Source: Schistocerca nitens
Taxonomy: Eukaryota > Arthropoda > Insecta > Orthoptera > Acrididae
Direction of reading: 5' to 3'
NCBI RefSeq assembly: GCF_023898315.1
Contig: NC_064616.1
Coordinates: forward strand, 645,478,974-645,542,973
Length of the DNA stretch: 64,000 nucleotides
Positions within the stretch are counted from its first letter, which is position 1, and every line of letters starts with the position of its first letter. Below are positions 22,829 to 35,406 of this stretch, piece by piece. A model generated the notes under the pieces. It made no database searches. It was not told where the DNA came from and saw only the letters and a list, made by a program, of their open reading frames with translations. A program made the position numbers and the translations under genes.

Positions 22829-25800
22829 TCCCAATTTGATGCTTCTGTTAGCATGGTCTGCAACATCACACACAATTTTCAGTGCTCTCTGGGTATCCTC
22901 GTAATCTGGTGAGGAGGAATCCAGCTGTCGGGAATAGTCTTCAAGTAGAAGTCGGTACTGTGGTATTCGCTGGACAGGTTTTAACATGAAATGCTTAATT
23001 GAAAGTTTTTGGCAAATGGGCAAGGCTTCAAAGTCTCTCACTAATTTGAAAAATTTTGGATATTTTTGACAACATTCATCAAAATGACTGCACTGAGCTC
23101 CAAAATTCTGAATATATGTGGTATACAGTTTTAAGAAAGGACCTTTCCTTACAATGACATCCGCTATCTTTTTAGAAGATTGCCAATTTTCAATTCTGCA
23201 TTCAAGATCGTGCAGCAGATCCTCATTAAGGCTTTGTAATTGTGGCAAACTATTAAATATCTTACAGAAGTCGTCATCGGGGATTATTTGAGATTGATAT
23301 TGTTTTCTTGTCATTTCCAAAGCCTGTCGGAAATCTTCATTTAAAAGTTTCAGTACACTGATAAATACTCTTTCTGATGTCATAAGTTCTTTGGCAATGA
23401 AAAATGCTTTATTGGCTTTCTGCTCAGATGATGTAAGTTTTACTGCATCTCCCTTGCTAAAATGACCAGTTGCCTCAGAATCAGAGTTCTGACTTGTTTC
23501 TGTGATGTCTGTTTTTTCTTGGTCTGAGTGAGCATCACCTTTCATGTAATTCTGTTCTGGAACTTTTGAGTTTCTACCAGCAGAGCTCGCTACAACTTTC
23601 ATAGAAGACAGAGAGTATTCATTATCTTGACTGCTACTTGATATAGATGTACAATCTTCATTAGGGAACAAGCCTCTCTCAGACTTTGAATATACATTCC
23701 ACTGAGGTGACTTCTTAGCAACATCACATTCACTCCCTTGGAACACATCTTCTAGTGAACTCTGCCTTGCTGTGTTGTCTGAGCTGTCTAGGTCAGCTAA
23801 AGCTCCACTTGAGAGGTCACCATCATCATACCACAGAGATAAACTGTTACCTCTTCCCCTAGGTTCATTCCTCATTGCTCTGACACGATCCCTGCAGCTG
23901 CTCCATGACAGCCGCCGTGCATGCTTCCTGTTTAATGCTGCATTACGGTGGGTCAGACTGCACGGCAATGATGGTGTGGATGAAGTTAATGAATCATCTG
24001 ACAGTAATCTGAATATTAGTTTCTCACTTCCAGCACTCCTGTACTTAAATTTCTGTTCTGGTGATGCCTCAGTTTTTTCTTGAGTAGATGTAGTACTGTT
24101 TGAACCAGTGCTGATGGCACATACCTTACCAGTGTCTACATTAGGTGAGCTCTGACATACTTCTAAACTTGAAATACCATCACTACAGATTTTCTGTGAT
24201 GTAGTGATTTCAACATGGTCAACAACAGAATTCTCCAGTAATATAGTGACATCATTATTTTCCTTTAACAGATTTATATTTTCCTCACAAGTTTGTTTAT
24301 AAGAAGAACTGTCAATTTCATCTACCCTTTTCCCAATTTCATTTGAACTATTGCGAACAGAGCTATTCACTGACACCCATTCTACCTTACTTGAACTTGA
24401 ACTATCATGTACATCTGTCATCGATTTTTCTTGAAAACTTGTTGCACACATATCACTTTCATTTGGGAGGGCACTAGATTTCTTAATCTCGTTTCTAGGA
24501 GCGTCTTGCTCACCAGAATGAGGACAGTCTTCACACTGAGATTTGCACACAGAAAAGTTCTCTGGTGTGACAGTTCCTTTATCTTTGTTATCTGACTTGA
24601 TAAACTCTGTAGACAACACAGAATTATCTATATTTGAAGAAACATCCTTATCTAACCTACATGTTTCACTAAACGTTGTGGCTGCTGTAGTGTCCATATC
24701 AGCTGCTATTTCACTGAGCTGCACTTCATTCTTTACTGAATGACTGGTATTTGGTATAGCTGCTTCTTTGGATAAATGAGTTACATCTGGACGGTTGCAA
24801 GTTTCAAATAAGTGCTTTAGGGCATGGAGGTTGAGCCTGTCATCAATAAAACTATCTGTAGTTTCTTGTTTTGGATCCTTTTCTGGATTTATACTAGTTG
24901 TTTTATCATTAGTACAAACAATACCTTCTGATTTATTCTTGCGATTTTTTTTCTGACTATAATTAACAGTGGCATATTCGGGAAAACTGCTCTGGGGTTT
25001 AATCAAACTTATATGGCTGTACAAATCCTGTTTGCTTTCTAATTCCTTTGTAGGTAAAACATCTGTAACTGATTTTCTTCTCCTCCTAGGGGGTGGTATA
25101 GGAGTTTTACCATTTTTATCTAGCGATATGTTAACACTATGGACCTCACTTAAATGACGTGTGTAAAATCTTCCCAAACTAGAGCTTTTTGCCTTCACCT
25201 CAAGATGTTTGACTTTGCATGTGTCACTGTTGTCAAATTTTTTGAGCAATATGTCAGGAGGGCTTGATGAAATAAATTTATCCCTAGAGCTTAAAAACGA
25301 AGTACCCTCTATACACTTAAGAAATATATTTCCCTGTAACGCCTTATTTTTAGGAGAACGTGGGGGACGTACTGGAACATCTCGCCTGTCACTTTCCGGA
25401 AGACAATCAAATTCCTCAAAATTTGCAACTGGAGCTCTGATATGTAACACATGATAGGAATCAGCTTCACTTTTTGGAACTGTATCAGCTCTAACACAAA
25501 ACTCTTCTACATTTTTTGATTCCAGGCACCTCTCTGCACTTGAGGTATGTTTGTTTGGAATCTTGACTTTTTGCACAGAAGTTTCACTAAGTTCCTCAAC
25601 TGCTGTCTCTGATACAACACGCTTTACACAGTTCTGAGGGGAAGGAGGTTCAGTGTTCACAATAACCTTTTTTGATTTAATTGGTGTCTGTGGTTTAGGG
25701 AAAATTTGTGGTCTTGTCAGAACCTGCTTCTTCGATGAAAATGGTTTCCTATTACACTTTTCTTCACACACTTCATGTCCACCACATTTTTTAAAAGTTA

Positions 25801-25958
25801 AATCTTTGATCTCTTTGCACTCATACTGTTTCTTTAATTCTGTTATGGATGTTGTTGATTTTCCAGCTTCTGTAAAATTTTCTGTTGATGTTGTTTCCTT
25901 AAAGGTAATGCTCTTTTGACAAGAATTTGCACCTGAACTGCTTCCTCTTGTAACTGTC
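22829..25958 (-). CDS. FGD6: FGD6-like RhoGEF gene, large exon ending with the DH domain
   Basis: A 3130-bp exon of about 1043 codons. The acceptor is TTTTTAG above 25958 and the donor is GTAAGT from 22828 downward. The first ~800 residues are Ser/Thr/Lys-rich and look disordered, with proline motifs DVPVRPPRSPKN (near 25360) and GKTPIPPPRRRRKS (near 25100) that could bind SH3 domains. The last ~200 residues are a Dbl-homology domain: FFIAKELMTSERVFISVLKL starts it (near 23405) and LKPVQRIPQYRLLLEDY (near 22980-22930) is the conserved helix of the GDP/GTP exchange site. It ends RSIKLG, directly joining the PH exon at 1525. FGD proteins activate Cdc42 or related Rho GTPases on actin-rich and endosomal membranes. 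A large exon before the DH domain is typical of FGD5/FGD6. The frame has no internal stops, so the gene looks functional. Confidence 0.88.
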
Positions 25959-27715
25959 CTAAAAACGAAAAAAAAGTCATGTAATCAAGAATACTCTTCA
26001 GATGAGCAACTAAATACAGAAAGAAAACAATTAACAACTAAACATTAGTTAGCAATAAAATAAACAAATAAATAAGGATATAAATAAAATTTAAAAAGCA
26101 GCAAATCAATGTGATATGCATGAGCTGATTCTCAGGAAGGCTACCATTATTCCATTTAAGGTTGCTGATGTCTAAGCAGAATGGGTGCTAATAGGTATGA
26201 TGCTGAAGTTGTTGCTGTTTTTTTGTAATTAGTAGTTAATAACCTGTCAGCAGCAAGGCCACGACAGGTAGAGAATTGGAATAATAACTATTTCTCACAG
26301 TGACTCCAGTGACATGACAACTTTGATGAACATGTGAACATAATGTTATTAATGGAAAGCAGTATATTTATTCAAACAGTCTTCCAACTCAAAAGCTCAT
26401 TCTTCCATGGAGCTAAATAAACCATACCATATGAAATATTACTGTCAAGGTATTTATCATCCTATCACATCCTCATAAACATAGAACTTATCACTGATTA
26501 TCAGGACCATTTTTAGTTTACAAATTAAGCGATGAACAGACTTTTAGAACCACTCTGAGCTATGGTGGTAGACCTCCACAGAAAATTTGGAACACACCAA
26601 AAATACTGAAACAACATTTATGAGAACATTCTTTGACAGCCGTGACAATTCATTAAGATTTATTTCACAGCTTTAAATACAGTCGAAGTGTTTAAAGGAG
26701 GCATACATGAGTAAAATCAGTAAAAAATTATGCAAAGTAAATAATAAAGACATCACGGTCAAAAAAAGAATATTATCAGAACAAAAATTCACAGAATTTA
26801 TGTTCAGGCTGTGAAAAACAACTCATCTGAAAGTCCAAAACCATAACTGGAATCCATATGCTAAGCTTTCGCAATGGAAGAAGGAAGGAAGAAGGTAATA
26901 AAGAAACGATGTATAATGAGAAGATCCTTTACGTATGAAAGTGTACTGGTCTATGCATCTGTAGTTAAGTCACTAAATGAGTTAGTTAGGCCATGTGTAA
27001 TACATTACTTTGGCACTCGAATGCTTTTATGGTGTGAAGAGATTACAAAAACAGAAGGAAGCATGAATCTTATACTGATGACAAATATACAATGCTCTCA
27101 ATAGTAGATTATGCTTTAGAACTAAATTCAAGAAATGGGCAAGTTACAGATTTATCACGGCATGTTCACGTAAATCACATTGTCTGCATGTTTCAATCAC
27201 ATTACATGGGTAGTCTTTCAGAGTAAAACTTAGAAAGACAAAAATATAAGAAAGTAAATTTCATCATTTGGGTTTCAAATTGGATTTCCCACCACGTAAA
27301 AATCTGTTGCATCATTTATGAGGTCTTATGGCCTTCTAAATAAGTACACAAAATACTGTGTACCAATGGCATGGACACCATTCTCAGAAAATCATTTCAG
27401 AAGAATAAAGACGTAGCTACTAGTTAACAGCACAGCTGGAGCATTCTTCCTATGTTTCATATCTGACTAAAAGCACTGAAACCATCAATAAATATTCTGA
27501 CAAGTACTGTGAAAATCAATAAACGAAACAAAGGTGGGGCGACAAAAATCTAAATGGCCAGACCACAAGCACAAGAATTTCATCAGTATGGCATACAGTT
27601 ACATTTAAAACTTATGTTTCTTATCCTAAAATTATAATGTTTTTGGCATGGCAAAAAGATAAGATATCACTTTTCTTCATTTTGTAAAAATGTTATTTTA
27701 GCGTTATGACAGTAC
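25959..27715. other. intron of the FGD6-like gene
   Basis: About 1.76 kb between the proline-rich exon and the large exon. A 76-residue plus frame at 26874-27104 has no clear family. No firm repeat call. Confidence 0.5.
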
Positions 27716-27806
27716 CTCATAGATTTGAGTCCTGCAGTTGTCCCAGGAGAGTGATGGGCAGGGATACATCCTTTTGGTTTGGGTGGTAGTAGTGGCCTCA
27801 CTCTGT
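27716..27806 (-). CDS. FGD6: FGD6-like RhoGEF gene, proline-rich N-terminal exon
   Basis: A 91-bp exon with acceptor CTTTTCACAG above 27806 and donor GTACTG from 27715 downward. It reads RVRPLLPPKPKGCIPAHH and continues to GLKSM, leaving two bases (AG) that pair with the first G of the large exon to give Arg. The phase therefore fits exactly. The PPKPK motif close to the N-terminus is a hallmark of FGD proteins (usually P-x-x-P-K-P) and a likely SH3 ligand. An alternative acceptor three codons inside (CACAGACAG) cannot be excluded. Confidence 0.75.
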
Positions 27807-28339
27807 CTGTGAAAAGTAAAAGTTATCTGCTGTAAAATTCAATTTATAGGAAAACTCTTATGCTCCTACATATATACATAATATAAATATGATGCAACCT
27901 GAAATATTTGTTCAAGCATGGGCTTGTAGTACATGTTATATGAGTGTATACAGGTGAAAAGCAACAACTGCCATTTCAAAAGTGTTGTGAAACTGACGAA
28001 AATACACAAAAGTGGCCCAAAACGTATGTAAATTCCAAATAAGAAAAGTGTATAATCAATCTAATTCCCATAACATCCTTTCTAATAAACCATAAGTTGT
28101 AATCTGGAAAGTTTCATATACATGAGTAGCATTTTTCAGAGTACAAACTATCAATCACAAGTTTATAGACAACATTTTTGCTTTTTAAAGCATGTAATAT
28201 GCTGCTGTTCTCATATTATTGAGTATATTTGCCATACAAAACATCAAAATTATATGTTGAAAGCACGGTCATGAATAAAGATCAGTGTGGGCACAATAAG
28301 TCTGCTGGGGAATCTGAGATGTTGATGATGCTCTCCTGT

Positions 28340-28560
28340 AGCTGTTGACTACATCAGGCACAACCTGCTACGAGTTGTGGTTCATATAGGCACCAATAAT
28401 ATCTACTGCCTGGGCTCAGAGGCCATTCTCAGTTCCTTACAACACCTGGCTAAAGTGGAGAGCATTAGCTTCTTTCATGAGGCAAAAGCACACCTCATAA
28501 TTTGTAGCATTGGCACAGCAAAAAATTGTAGCTTGGCGCTTCAATCAACCATCCAAATAA
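28340..28560 (+). pseudogene. possible LINE ORF1 (SGNH-like) fragment
   Basis: Reads RVVVHIGTNNIYCLGSEAIL, resembling the V-x-H-x-G-T-N-D block of the SGNH-hydrolase-like domain found in ORF1 of some CR1/Jockey LINEs (here N-N for N-D). No flanking LINE sequence was identified, so the call is tentative. Confidence 0.35.
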
Positions 28561-29020
28561 AGTAGCCAATGGATGAATGTTTCAAAGAAAATTTACAAAT
28601 TATTAGACACAAACTGCTCTATGATGCTACATCAATTCTGATGCTTCAATTACAAAGGAAACAGATGAGGTAACAAACATAATCCACTTTTTTGATTCAG
28701 TGCATGCTGTGAGAAGAATCAGATACCATACAGTTATTATAGCATCAATGATCAAAATTTTTGAATGAAAAGTAGGATGATATTTTTACTTAAAAATGTG
28801 TCAAAAAATGACTAGAAATTATCCAAGCAGCCAACAGCATTCATTTAGCTCTAGGGAAAAGAATGATGAACAGCACAAATTCATTAGAATTAAAGGACAC
28901 ATGATTAATAAGTTTGTGCTGTGTATGATTAGTAAGGGATGAAAGAACTACACTTGGTTCAATACCAATTCATAAAGTTAATGCATAAACAGAGAGAGCT
29001 GCGCGCGCAGTGCAGTAATT

Positions 29021-29063
29021 AGAGAGAGAGAGAGAGAGAGGGAGGGGGGGGGGGGGAGGAGAG

Positions 29064-29121
<58 letters not shown>
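29021..29121. repeat. compound microsatellite (AG)n-G-rich-(GT)n
   Basis: (AG)n at 29021-29040, a G-rich tract at 29041-29065 and about 28 GT units at 29066-29121. Long and pure enough to be length-variable between individuals. Confidence 0.95.
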
Positions 29122-29123
<2 letters not shown>

Positions 29124-29141
29124 CTGACAAATTAAATTCTA

Positions 29142-29225
29142 CTCAGGATCAGGGGACTTAAAACTGGACCCTAACTTTTCACAATAGCAATTCCCTTACC
29201 AACTGAGATATTGCGGCTCACCTTG
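29142..29225 (-). mobile_element. tRNA-derived SINE relic
   Basis: On the minus strand it reads GCCGCAATATCTCAGTTGG (box A-like, compare TAGCTCAGTTGG), then GGGTCCAGTTTTAAGTCCCC (box B-like). The spacing fits a tRNA-derived promoter. It is degraded and has no clear tail or target duplication. It directly follows the (GT)n tract. Confidence 0.5.
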
Positions 29226-29907
29226 TACCCTGACTCAAAGTTTCAGACTGCCTTTTTGGCAGATGTTTTCTAAGTGAAGTATTGGTGGACTGACATAAAA
29301 CACTTCATTTTCCAGAACAATCACAATAATAAGAAGAGAAAGAGAATTACAACAGTGCAGTTGCTACACTAACCAGACTGAGTGTCATACAGTTTCCTCC
29401 AAATTATGCTTATTTTCATGTCTATGAAGGCTAGTACAATTAAAAACTATGAACAGAAAATATGCAGCATAATGCCAAATGCTTCCATAACAATGTTTCC
29501 CAGGTTCAAATGTGTTCGAGAGTATGCACATTTACAATATATTCAGTTCTCATTTTCCCTAACCAGGCTTTATTAACCTGCTCCCCTCTTTTTGTATACT
29601 ATCTCAGTGTCTCTAGTTCATTTACTACAGCAGCTCACTGCATATCTCACAATACACTAACTCTGGAAGCAGCTTTTTCAGAGTGATGAGTAAATTTATA
29701 AATTAACACAACCATCCAAACCATTCAATGTGTTGTAGCTGTTGTATGGCTTCAGCTGTAAGGTTATTAAAACCTGCATTGAGTATAAACCACTGGAATT
29801 GATATAGATTGGTAACAGACGAATTAACCAAGTGAATGTGTGGCTTTCATTTATAGATGGGCATCCAAGTATGATAAACAAGATGAATAAAGGTATCATG
29901 TACCAAC

Positions 29908-29942
29908 CTTGCTTCTGTATAATACCCCCTTCAGCCATCAGA
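29908..29942 (-). CDS. FGD6: candidate first coding exon of the FGD6-like gene
   Basis: On the minus strand an acceptor-like TTATTTTTCCAG precedes TCTG and an ATG (29938-29936). The peptide is MAEGGIIQKQ, followed by one base (G) and a possible donor GTTGGT. That base joins AC at the start of the 27806 exon to give Asp, so the phase fits and the protein would start MAEGGIIQKQDRVRPLLPPK, the short lead plus PPKPK layout expected of FGD proteins. Weak points: the donor is not GTRAGT, the -3 base of the start context is C, and the exon is only 35 bp. If right, a non-coding first exon lies at higher coordinates. Confidence 0.45.
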
Positions 29943-31347
29943 CTGGAAAAATAATTAAGAGCACCTGAAAAAATAAAATCAATGTACTGACATTCCTTTC
30001 AGAAAAGATGATGCATATTGGAAGCTACTAAGTCAGTCATATTAATGTGAATTTTGGGGCCATACAACCATGTACCAACTGTTTGTGTGAGAACCATTTT
30101 GTTAAAAAAAACACAGTTAAGGGTAAACATGCAGAATTGTTGCAGTTATTGTTGTTATAAAACATGACCAGCTTGCCACCATTGGTATTTTGAATAGGGG
30201 AACTGGTGTACTGTATTCTATAGGATGACTTGGACAGCTTGAATAAATGCTTGGCACACTGTATCAAATAAAAACATGATATGTATAATCAATCAAAAAG
30301 CAAGAATTCTGAATTCAGAGAATCACTGTATTGTATTACCATGGTTCATAAGAATGAAAAAAACAGAGTCTGGGATATTCTAAATCAAGTAAACACAATG
30401 GATATTCTCGATTTAAGATAAAGACTTTTTCTTAAAATCTCTGTAAGTGCATTAAAAAAAGTCCTTGTACAGGAGTATTTTCAGGATGAGCAAGCAATAT
30501 ATCATAAGCCATGGAGTACAGTCTTTTCAGAAGAGGGTGGGAAAGAGAATCACAACAAAAGAGTTGTTACATTAACAAGAAGACTGCATGTCATATAGTT
30601 TCATCCAAACTGTTCTTCCTGTTGAACCAGGGTGCAGCATTAGACCTTTTATTCCATTAATTCCCACTTACTGATGCACTGGATCAATTGGCAGCTGGTC
30701 AGCTTGTTGGAGCCCACTGCCACAATATATAGATTCTATGGCAAAAATCACTAATGACAGAAGGGTGTCTTATTTTGATCGTATTTCAATCCTTACCAAT
30801 TTGAGTAGTGCTGCATACAAAGTGCCATTAAGTTAGCAGCAGCATACTAACCCATTGGCAAGTATCTTAAATATATCCACCATTGAGTGAGTCAGAAGAC
30901 ATAAGTGACTCATGATTGGAAATGAAAATATTTTTTGATCACTGACAAAAGGAGACTCTGACAGCTTGAAGACTGACTTCATGAATGAATGATTATGGCA
31001 AGTATTCAAATACTGTCCGTCTTAAGAGTATAACAACATTGGTCTTATAGTGGGGATACGAGGTGAAAAGTTGACAAAAGATGCACATGACAATTCAATA
31101 ATTGTTATGTTTCAACTAGCATAGACAATAGATTATTTGATCACCAATTACAGTAATGGTCAACAACAATACACCTATTGCCCATGTACCACACATTCAC
31201 ATTTATGATTTATTCCACCAGATGCCCACATTGCTATCCATGCCCCATGCAAGTTCATTAGCAAGACAGATCACACTGTTCAACCATAACAACACTGGAA
31301 TGGTTGAAGACTGAGGAAAGGTCTGGTGTTTTATAGGTTTTCACACA

Positions 31348-31396
<49 letters not shown>

Positions 31397-31980
31397 TACT
31401 TGTCAATTTAATATACAAAAAACTTTGACATTTGGTGCCCTGACCAGTTTTCAGTACCACGCTCTCCGTGCAGGCTGAGCATATCTTCCAGTCCTGCATT
31501 TTTTCCTAAATGGCAATTGCATCTTTCAAGACATTACATCAACCCATACTGCCAATTTTTTACAGGAACAGTTCAAACACCACTGTGATTTCCACTATCC
31601 GACGCACCCTAAAACTCACCAGATCCCCTTTACTGAGCACTTAAAGGACTTACTCATTATGTTCCCCATAACACCACCTTTTTGTTGAAAGACTGGTTAT
31701 TCCCAACAATTGGATCAATCAGTGAAATGGATTATAATTATAAAAGTCGATGAGTATACCAATAATGATTTATTTAGCATTAGTAATTTATTTTTCCAGC
31801 AATCATTTTACAATGAAATAGGATTTGTCAACTTAATACATGGAAAACGTAAGTCATATACAGACAGATGAATATACAACAACATTTAAAGAAGAGAGGA
31901 CAGGATAGGTTGTCAGCATAGTCCACTTGAATGACATCAAGGAAGTCTACAGAGACTTCCATAACATAATGGTAGAGTGG
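29943..31980. other. upstream intron or 5' flank, with a diverged direct repeat
   Basis: No gene found. The stretch at 30530-30612 is a diverged copy of 29330-29405 (shared AAAGAGAAT.ACAACA and TGTCATA.AGTTTC.TCCAAA). A (GT)n tract lies at 31353-31394. Confidence 0.45.
31353..31394. repeat. (GT)n microsatellite
   Basis: About 21 uninterrupted GT units. Confidence 0.95.
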
Positions 31981-31987
31981 ACAGTAT

Positions 31988-32695
31988 ATACGAGGTGTGC
32001 CAATAAAGAAACCAGACTGCCTGTTGTGCGCATTTCTGGTTTAGTCGATGACAGAGTAAATGACCCTGATTACCCAGCAAAGTAATTACGTGTGACGAAA
32101 CATGGATATGCCAATACGATCCAGAGACTCAGCGACAATCCATACGTTGGAAGAGCCCTCAGTGCATTAGGAAGAAGAAAGTGCACATGAGGAAATCAAA
32201 ATTCAAAGCAATGGTGATTGCTTTCTTTGATATCCAATGGAGTTATCTACACTAACTGGGTGCATGAAGGCCAGACTGTCAATCAAGCTTATTATTTAAC
32301 TCTTCTGGAGACCCTCCATGAATGTGAATGATGAAGAAGATGTCTGTGAAGAGTTTTTTGGTGAAAAACAACATTCCAGTGGTGGAACATCCACTGTATC
32401 CACCCGATCTAGCACCATGCAACTTCCTTCTCTTCCCAAAACTGAAGTCTGCATCTGCACTCAAAGGAACCATGTTCGAGTCTGTGGATGCAGTGAAGGA
32501 AAAAGCGATTAGCTTCCTTAACAGCGCAACAGAAAATGACTTGCAGCACTGCTTCTAACAGTGGAAAATTCACATGGTGTGGTGAAGGGATTGGGGAGGG
32601 GATTGTGTTGAAGGGGACAACATTTCAGTTGTGTGAGTTTTTTTCAATAAAGAGTTAGATCATGAGTCCAGTTTCTTTATTGCAACAACTCATAT
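31988..32695 (+). pseudogene. mariner element with internal deletion
   Basis: Terminal inverted repeats pair CGAGGTGTGCCAATAAAGAA (from 31991) with the reverse complement of TTCTTTATTGCAACAACTCA (to about 32692), with TA at the edges. Inside, CDETWICQYDPETQRQS (near 32095-32145) is the first catalytic block and ends of later blocks follow (NIPVVEHPLYPPDLAPCNFL, about 32370-32430, and FESVDAVKEKA). The middle of the gene with the HDNA block (second Asp) is deleted, and the third Asp reads Asn (PCNF for PCDF). It is therefore a dead, shortened copy of a different mariner from the one at position 1. Confidence 0.85.
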
Positions 32696-33899
32696 AACAT
32701 CTGTTCATATGCAAATAACTGGCATCTGGTGCCATGATTCAAGGAAACTGTCCTCCAAAACTCAAAATTTTATTTTTGCAAAGTAAGTAGCTCGGAGTAG
32801 TTATACCATCCAGGTTCTCTGAAATAGGAAAACTACAATATTGATGAAACAGCAGGAATGTAACACAACATAATAAAACTGATATTATTCCATACATACA
32901 ACAGGACAGCGAAGTGGGTGTGAAACAGAATGGTTGGGAAAATCTTACATTTTATGGTGAATTCAACACAATACATTGAACTCTATATATTCAAATTACA
33001 CCATAAGTGCATTAATGATACACAAAGTCATTGTGAAATCTTGTGCTTCTGAAGGAAGTAAGAGAGAAAAAAAAGGAAGATTAGAGTATAGCATTCCGCC
33101 AACAACAAGGTCATTACAGAGTCCATTGTGTTAACCTCAGTACCACCACATTTCTATTTCTGTCTGACATATTTCTCGCTTTGTTTGTGTGTTTTTAAAC
33201 ATGAAATTTTGTGATGATGTATGACATGATATTACATAAGCAAAAAACAGAACACTTCCACAAAGTTTGAAAAGTGCCAGAATGACACTGCTTAGAGTCA
33301 CTCTGTATGAACACCACTCTGACAATTACAAGTTATTCAACAAAATGCTTATTAGCCCAGCCTCACTGTTTCCATCCAGACAATTTTGGTTAACTGAAAG
33401 TTATGGGAAAGAGACGAGTACCTTTACACAAAATTCAGTAGAGTATTCACAACCATGCATAAAAATTTTGACAATGGTTAACCAGACATGCACCCAGTAA
33501 AATAAAGTTAGTGGTTAAAACTTAGTAATTTTGATGACATATAAAAATCTAAGAAACATCAACCACTAACTGTTTTATTCTACAAGTTTCTCTCATGCAA
33601 AACGCCAAAAATGTGCATTAGTGTCTTGAAAGTTCAATGAAAAACTGTTATGTCAACTTTTCTTCCATCTTACACTGCTAAACATTTAAAAAACTGATAA
33701 ATATAATACCATTATTAACTTCATCATATAACATACAGACTTTTTTCTTCTCATGCTTCAGTTTTACCTTCTATCCTACTTAGATAATTCAGTAATGAAC
33801 ATGTACACAATTACAGTATACTAGACACAACATCAGTGGTCAATTATGGTTAAAATACCACAACATACTACCTTGTATATAATAAATATTGTGCTTCCA
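32696..33899. other. no recognised element
   Basis: AT-rich. No exon, RNA gene or repeat recognised on either strand. Confidence 0.4.
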
Positions 33900-34310
33900 A
33901 GTTAGATCCCCACCAGATTAGATTAAAGGAAGACAGTGACGCATTTCAGAGGAGAGTCGCTAAATTTGTTCTAGGGGGGTTCACTCAACAGGCGAGTATG
34001 ACGGAGGTGTTTTGTAAATTCAGATGGGAATCCCTGGAGGGAAGATGACATTCTTTTCATGAAACATGATTGATAAAATTAGGAGAACTGGCATTTGAAG
34101 CTGACTGCAGAATGATTCTACTGCCACCGAGGTACATTTCGCACATGGACCATGAAGACGGGGGAAATTAGGGCTTGTAAGGAGGCATACAAACAGTCTG
34201 TTTTCCCTCATTTCATTTGTGAGGAAATGACTAGTATTGATACAATGTACCCTACAACATGCACCATATGGTGGCTTACAGAGTATGTACATGGATGTAG
34301 ACATAAACAG
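33900..34310 (+). pseudogene. Jockey/CR1-like LINE 3'-end fragment
   Basis: The C-terminal reverse transcriptase tail and 3' end. It aligns with 5590-5980: both share the CTCTGGAGGGAAGA/CCCTGGAGGGAAGA block, GGCATTTGAAGCTGACTG, the ATCCTACTGC/ATTCTACTGC block, and an end with a GGCTTACAGAGTATGTACAT motif leading to a GATGTAGA-type tail (about 34292-34305). Only about 400 bp remains. Confidence 0.7.
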
Positions 34311-35406
34311 AAGTCTTCACTTACCTCAAATAACAACAGGAAGGCAATCAAATCAATCACAATGAGCAGACATGATGCTTCCAACTGAAGTGTGTGGTTT
34401 TTTGATACAATCAACATAAAATGGGGCACTCGATGATTGGTCATACAATGTTACATAACTCATGTAACTCTGATATAAATGTAAGAAGACTCACAGAAAA
34501 TAAAACTTTAGAATAAACTCAAGAACAAAAATGTATCCAATTTGCACCTTTTCAACAGTGATCTATGCTTATAGTGTTTTTCTGGGTGTATCTCTCAAGG
34601 CAGTTAGCACTTTATAAACTCATGGTATAGAAAACATTCAGCATCTGTATTTTCTTCTTATAATATAGCGAATAAAAATAAATCATAAGGCTGCTACAGT
34701 ACCTGTCTAATGTGTCTATCATGTGTCCAGTTCCAATTGAGGGTAATGCTGTTATTGTTGTATGAAGATCATTCTGATCCATAAACACATGCCTGGACTA
34801 AGAATTGCATCAGTTCTACCCTAAATTATTTCCTCCAAAATAAATTTCTGTGGAAGACTAACATTAATCTTTGTTAACACTGACAGGAGATCTGTCCCAG
34901 GAAAGCATAAAAAAGCAACAACACTGAGATAAAATGAAAGCAGTGTTAAATGCAAAACAGTATGCTCATATGAAACATACATGGTAATGAATAAGACAGA
35001 AAGAGAAAAACACTTTTGTCTCTGGATATGCAGTTGCATGTACTATACAAGTTTACACGTGTTAAGTCCAACTTCACAATATTCTTTTCTTAAAGGCAAA
35101 GCAAAGGAAAAAATTATGGACACTCGTGTGAGTTGAAAATACATGCATTCTTCATTCTCTACTAACTTCATAAATTTTGAGCTTCTGAGTTTTCAAATGA
35201 ACTAAAAATTTCTTTATATAAGATGATAAGTGTTAATGTGCAACATTGGGAGTCATGTGACCTGACAATTTTATAAGTCCCATTCATTCATAAAATTGTG
35301 TTTATGTGATACATAATCGCCACAAAAATGTTACCCAAAGTCTGGGCAGTCGTATTTTCTGCTGACTATAGGAGGCAAGTGAGAGACAGAAAATACTCAG
35401 GTTTCA
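34311..35406. other. no recognised element
   Basis: About 1.1 kb of AT-rich sequence up to the intact mariner. Nothing recognised. Confidence 0.4.

Larger units (their letters stand above)
27807..29907. other. intron with repeat remnants
   Basis: Host intron. It holds a possible LINE ORF1 fragment (about 28340-28560), a microsatellite cluster (29021-29121) and a tRNA-like SINE relic (29142-29225). The rest shows nothing recognisable. Confidence 0.5.

Noticed and set aside
23772..24743. Plus-strand reading frames opposite the large RhoGEF exon
   Set aside because: They are antisense shadows of a long, well-supported minus-strand coding exon and have no domain resemblance.
26874..27104. A 76-residue plus-strand frame in the host intron
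   Set aside because: It has a faint LINE-like feel (a V-R-P-C block) but no motif I can defend.
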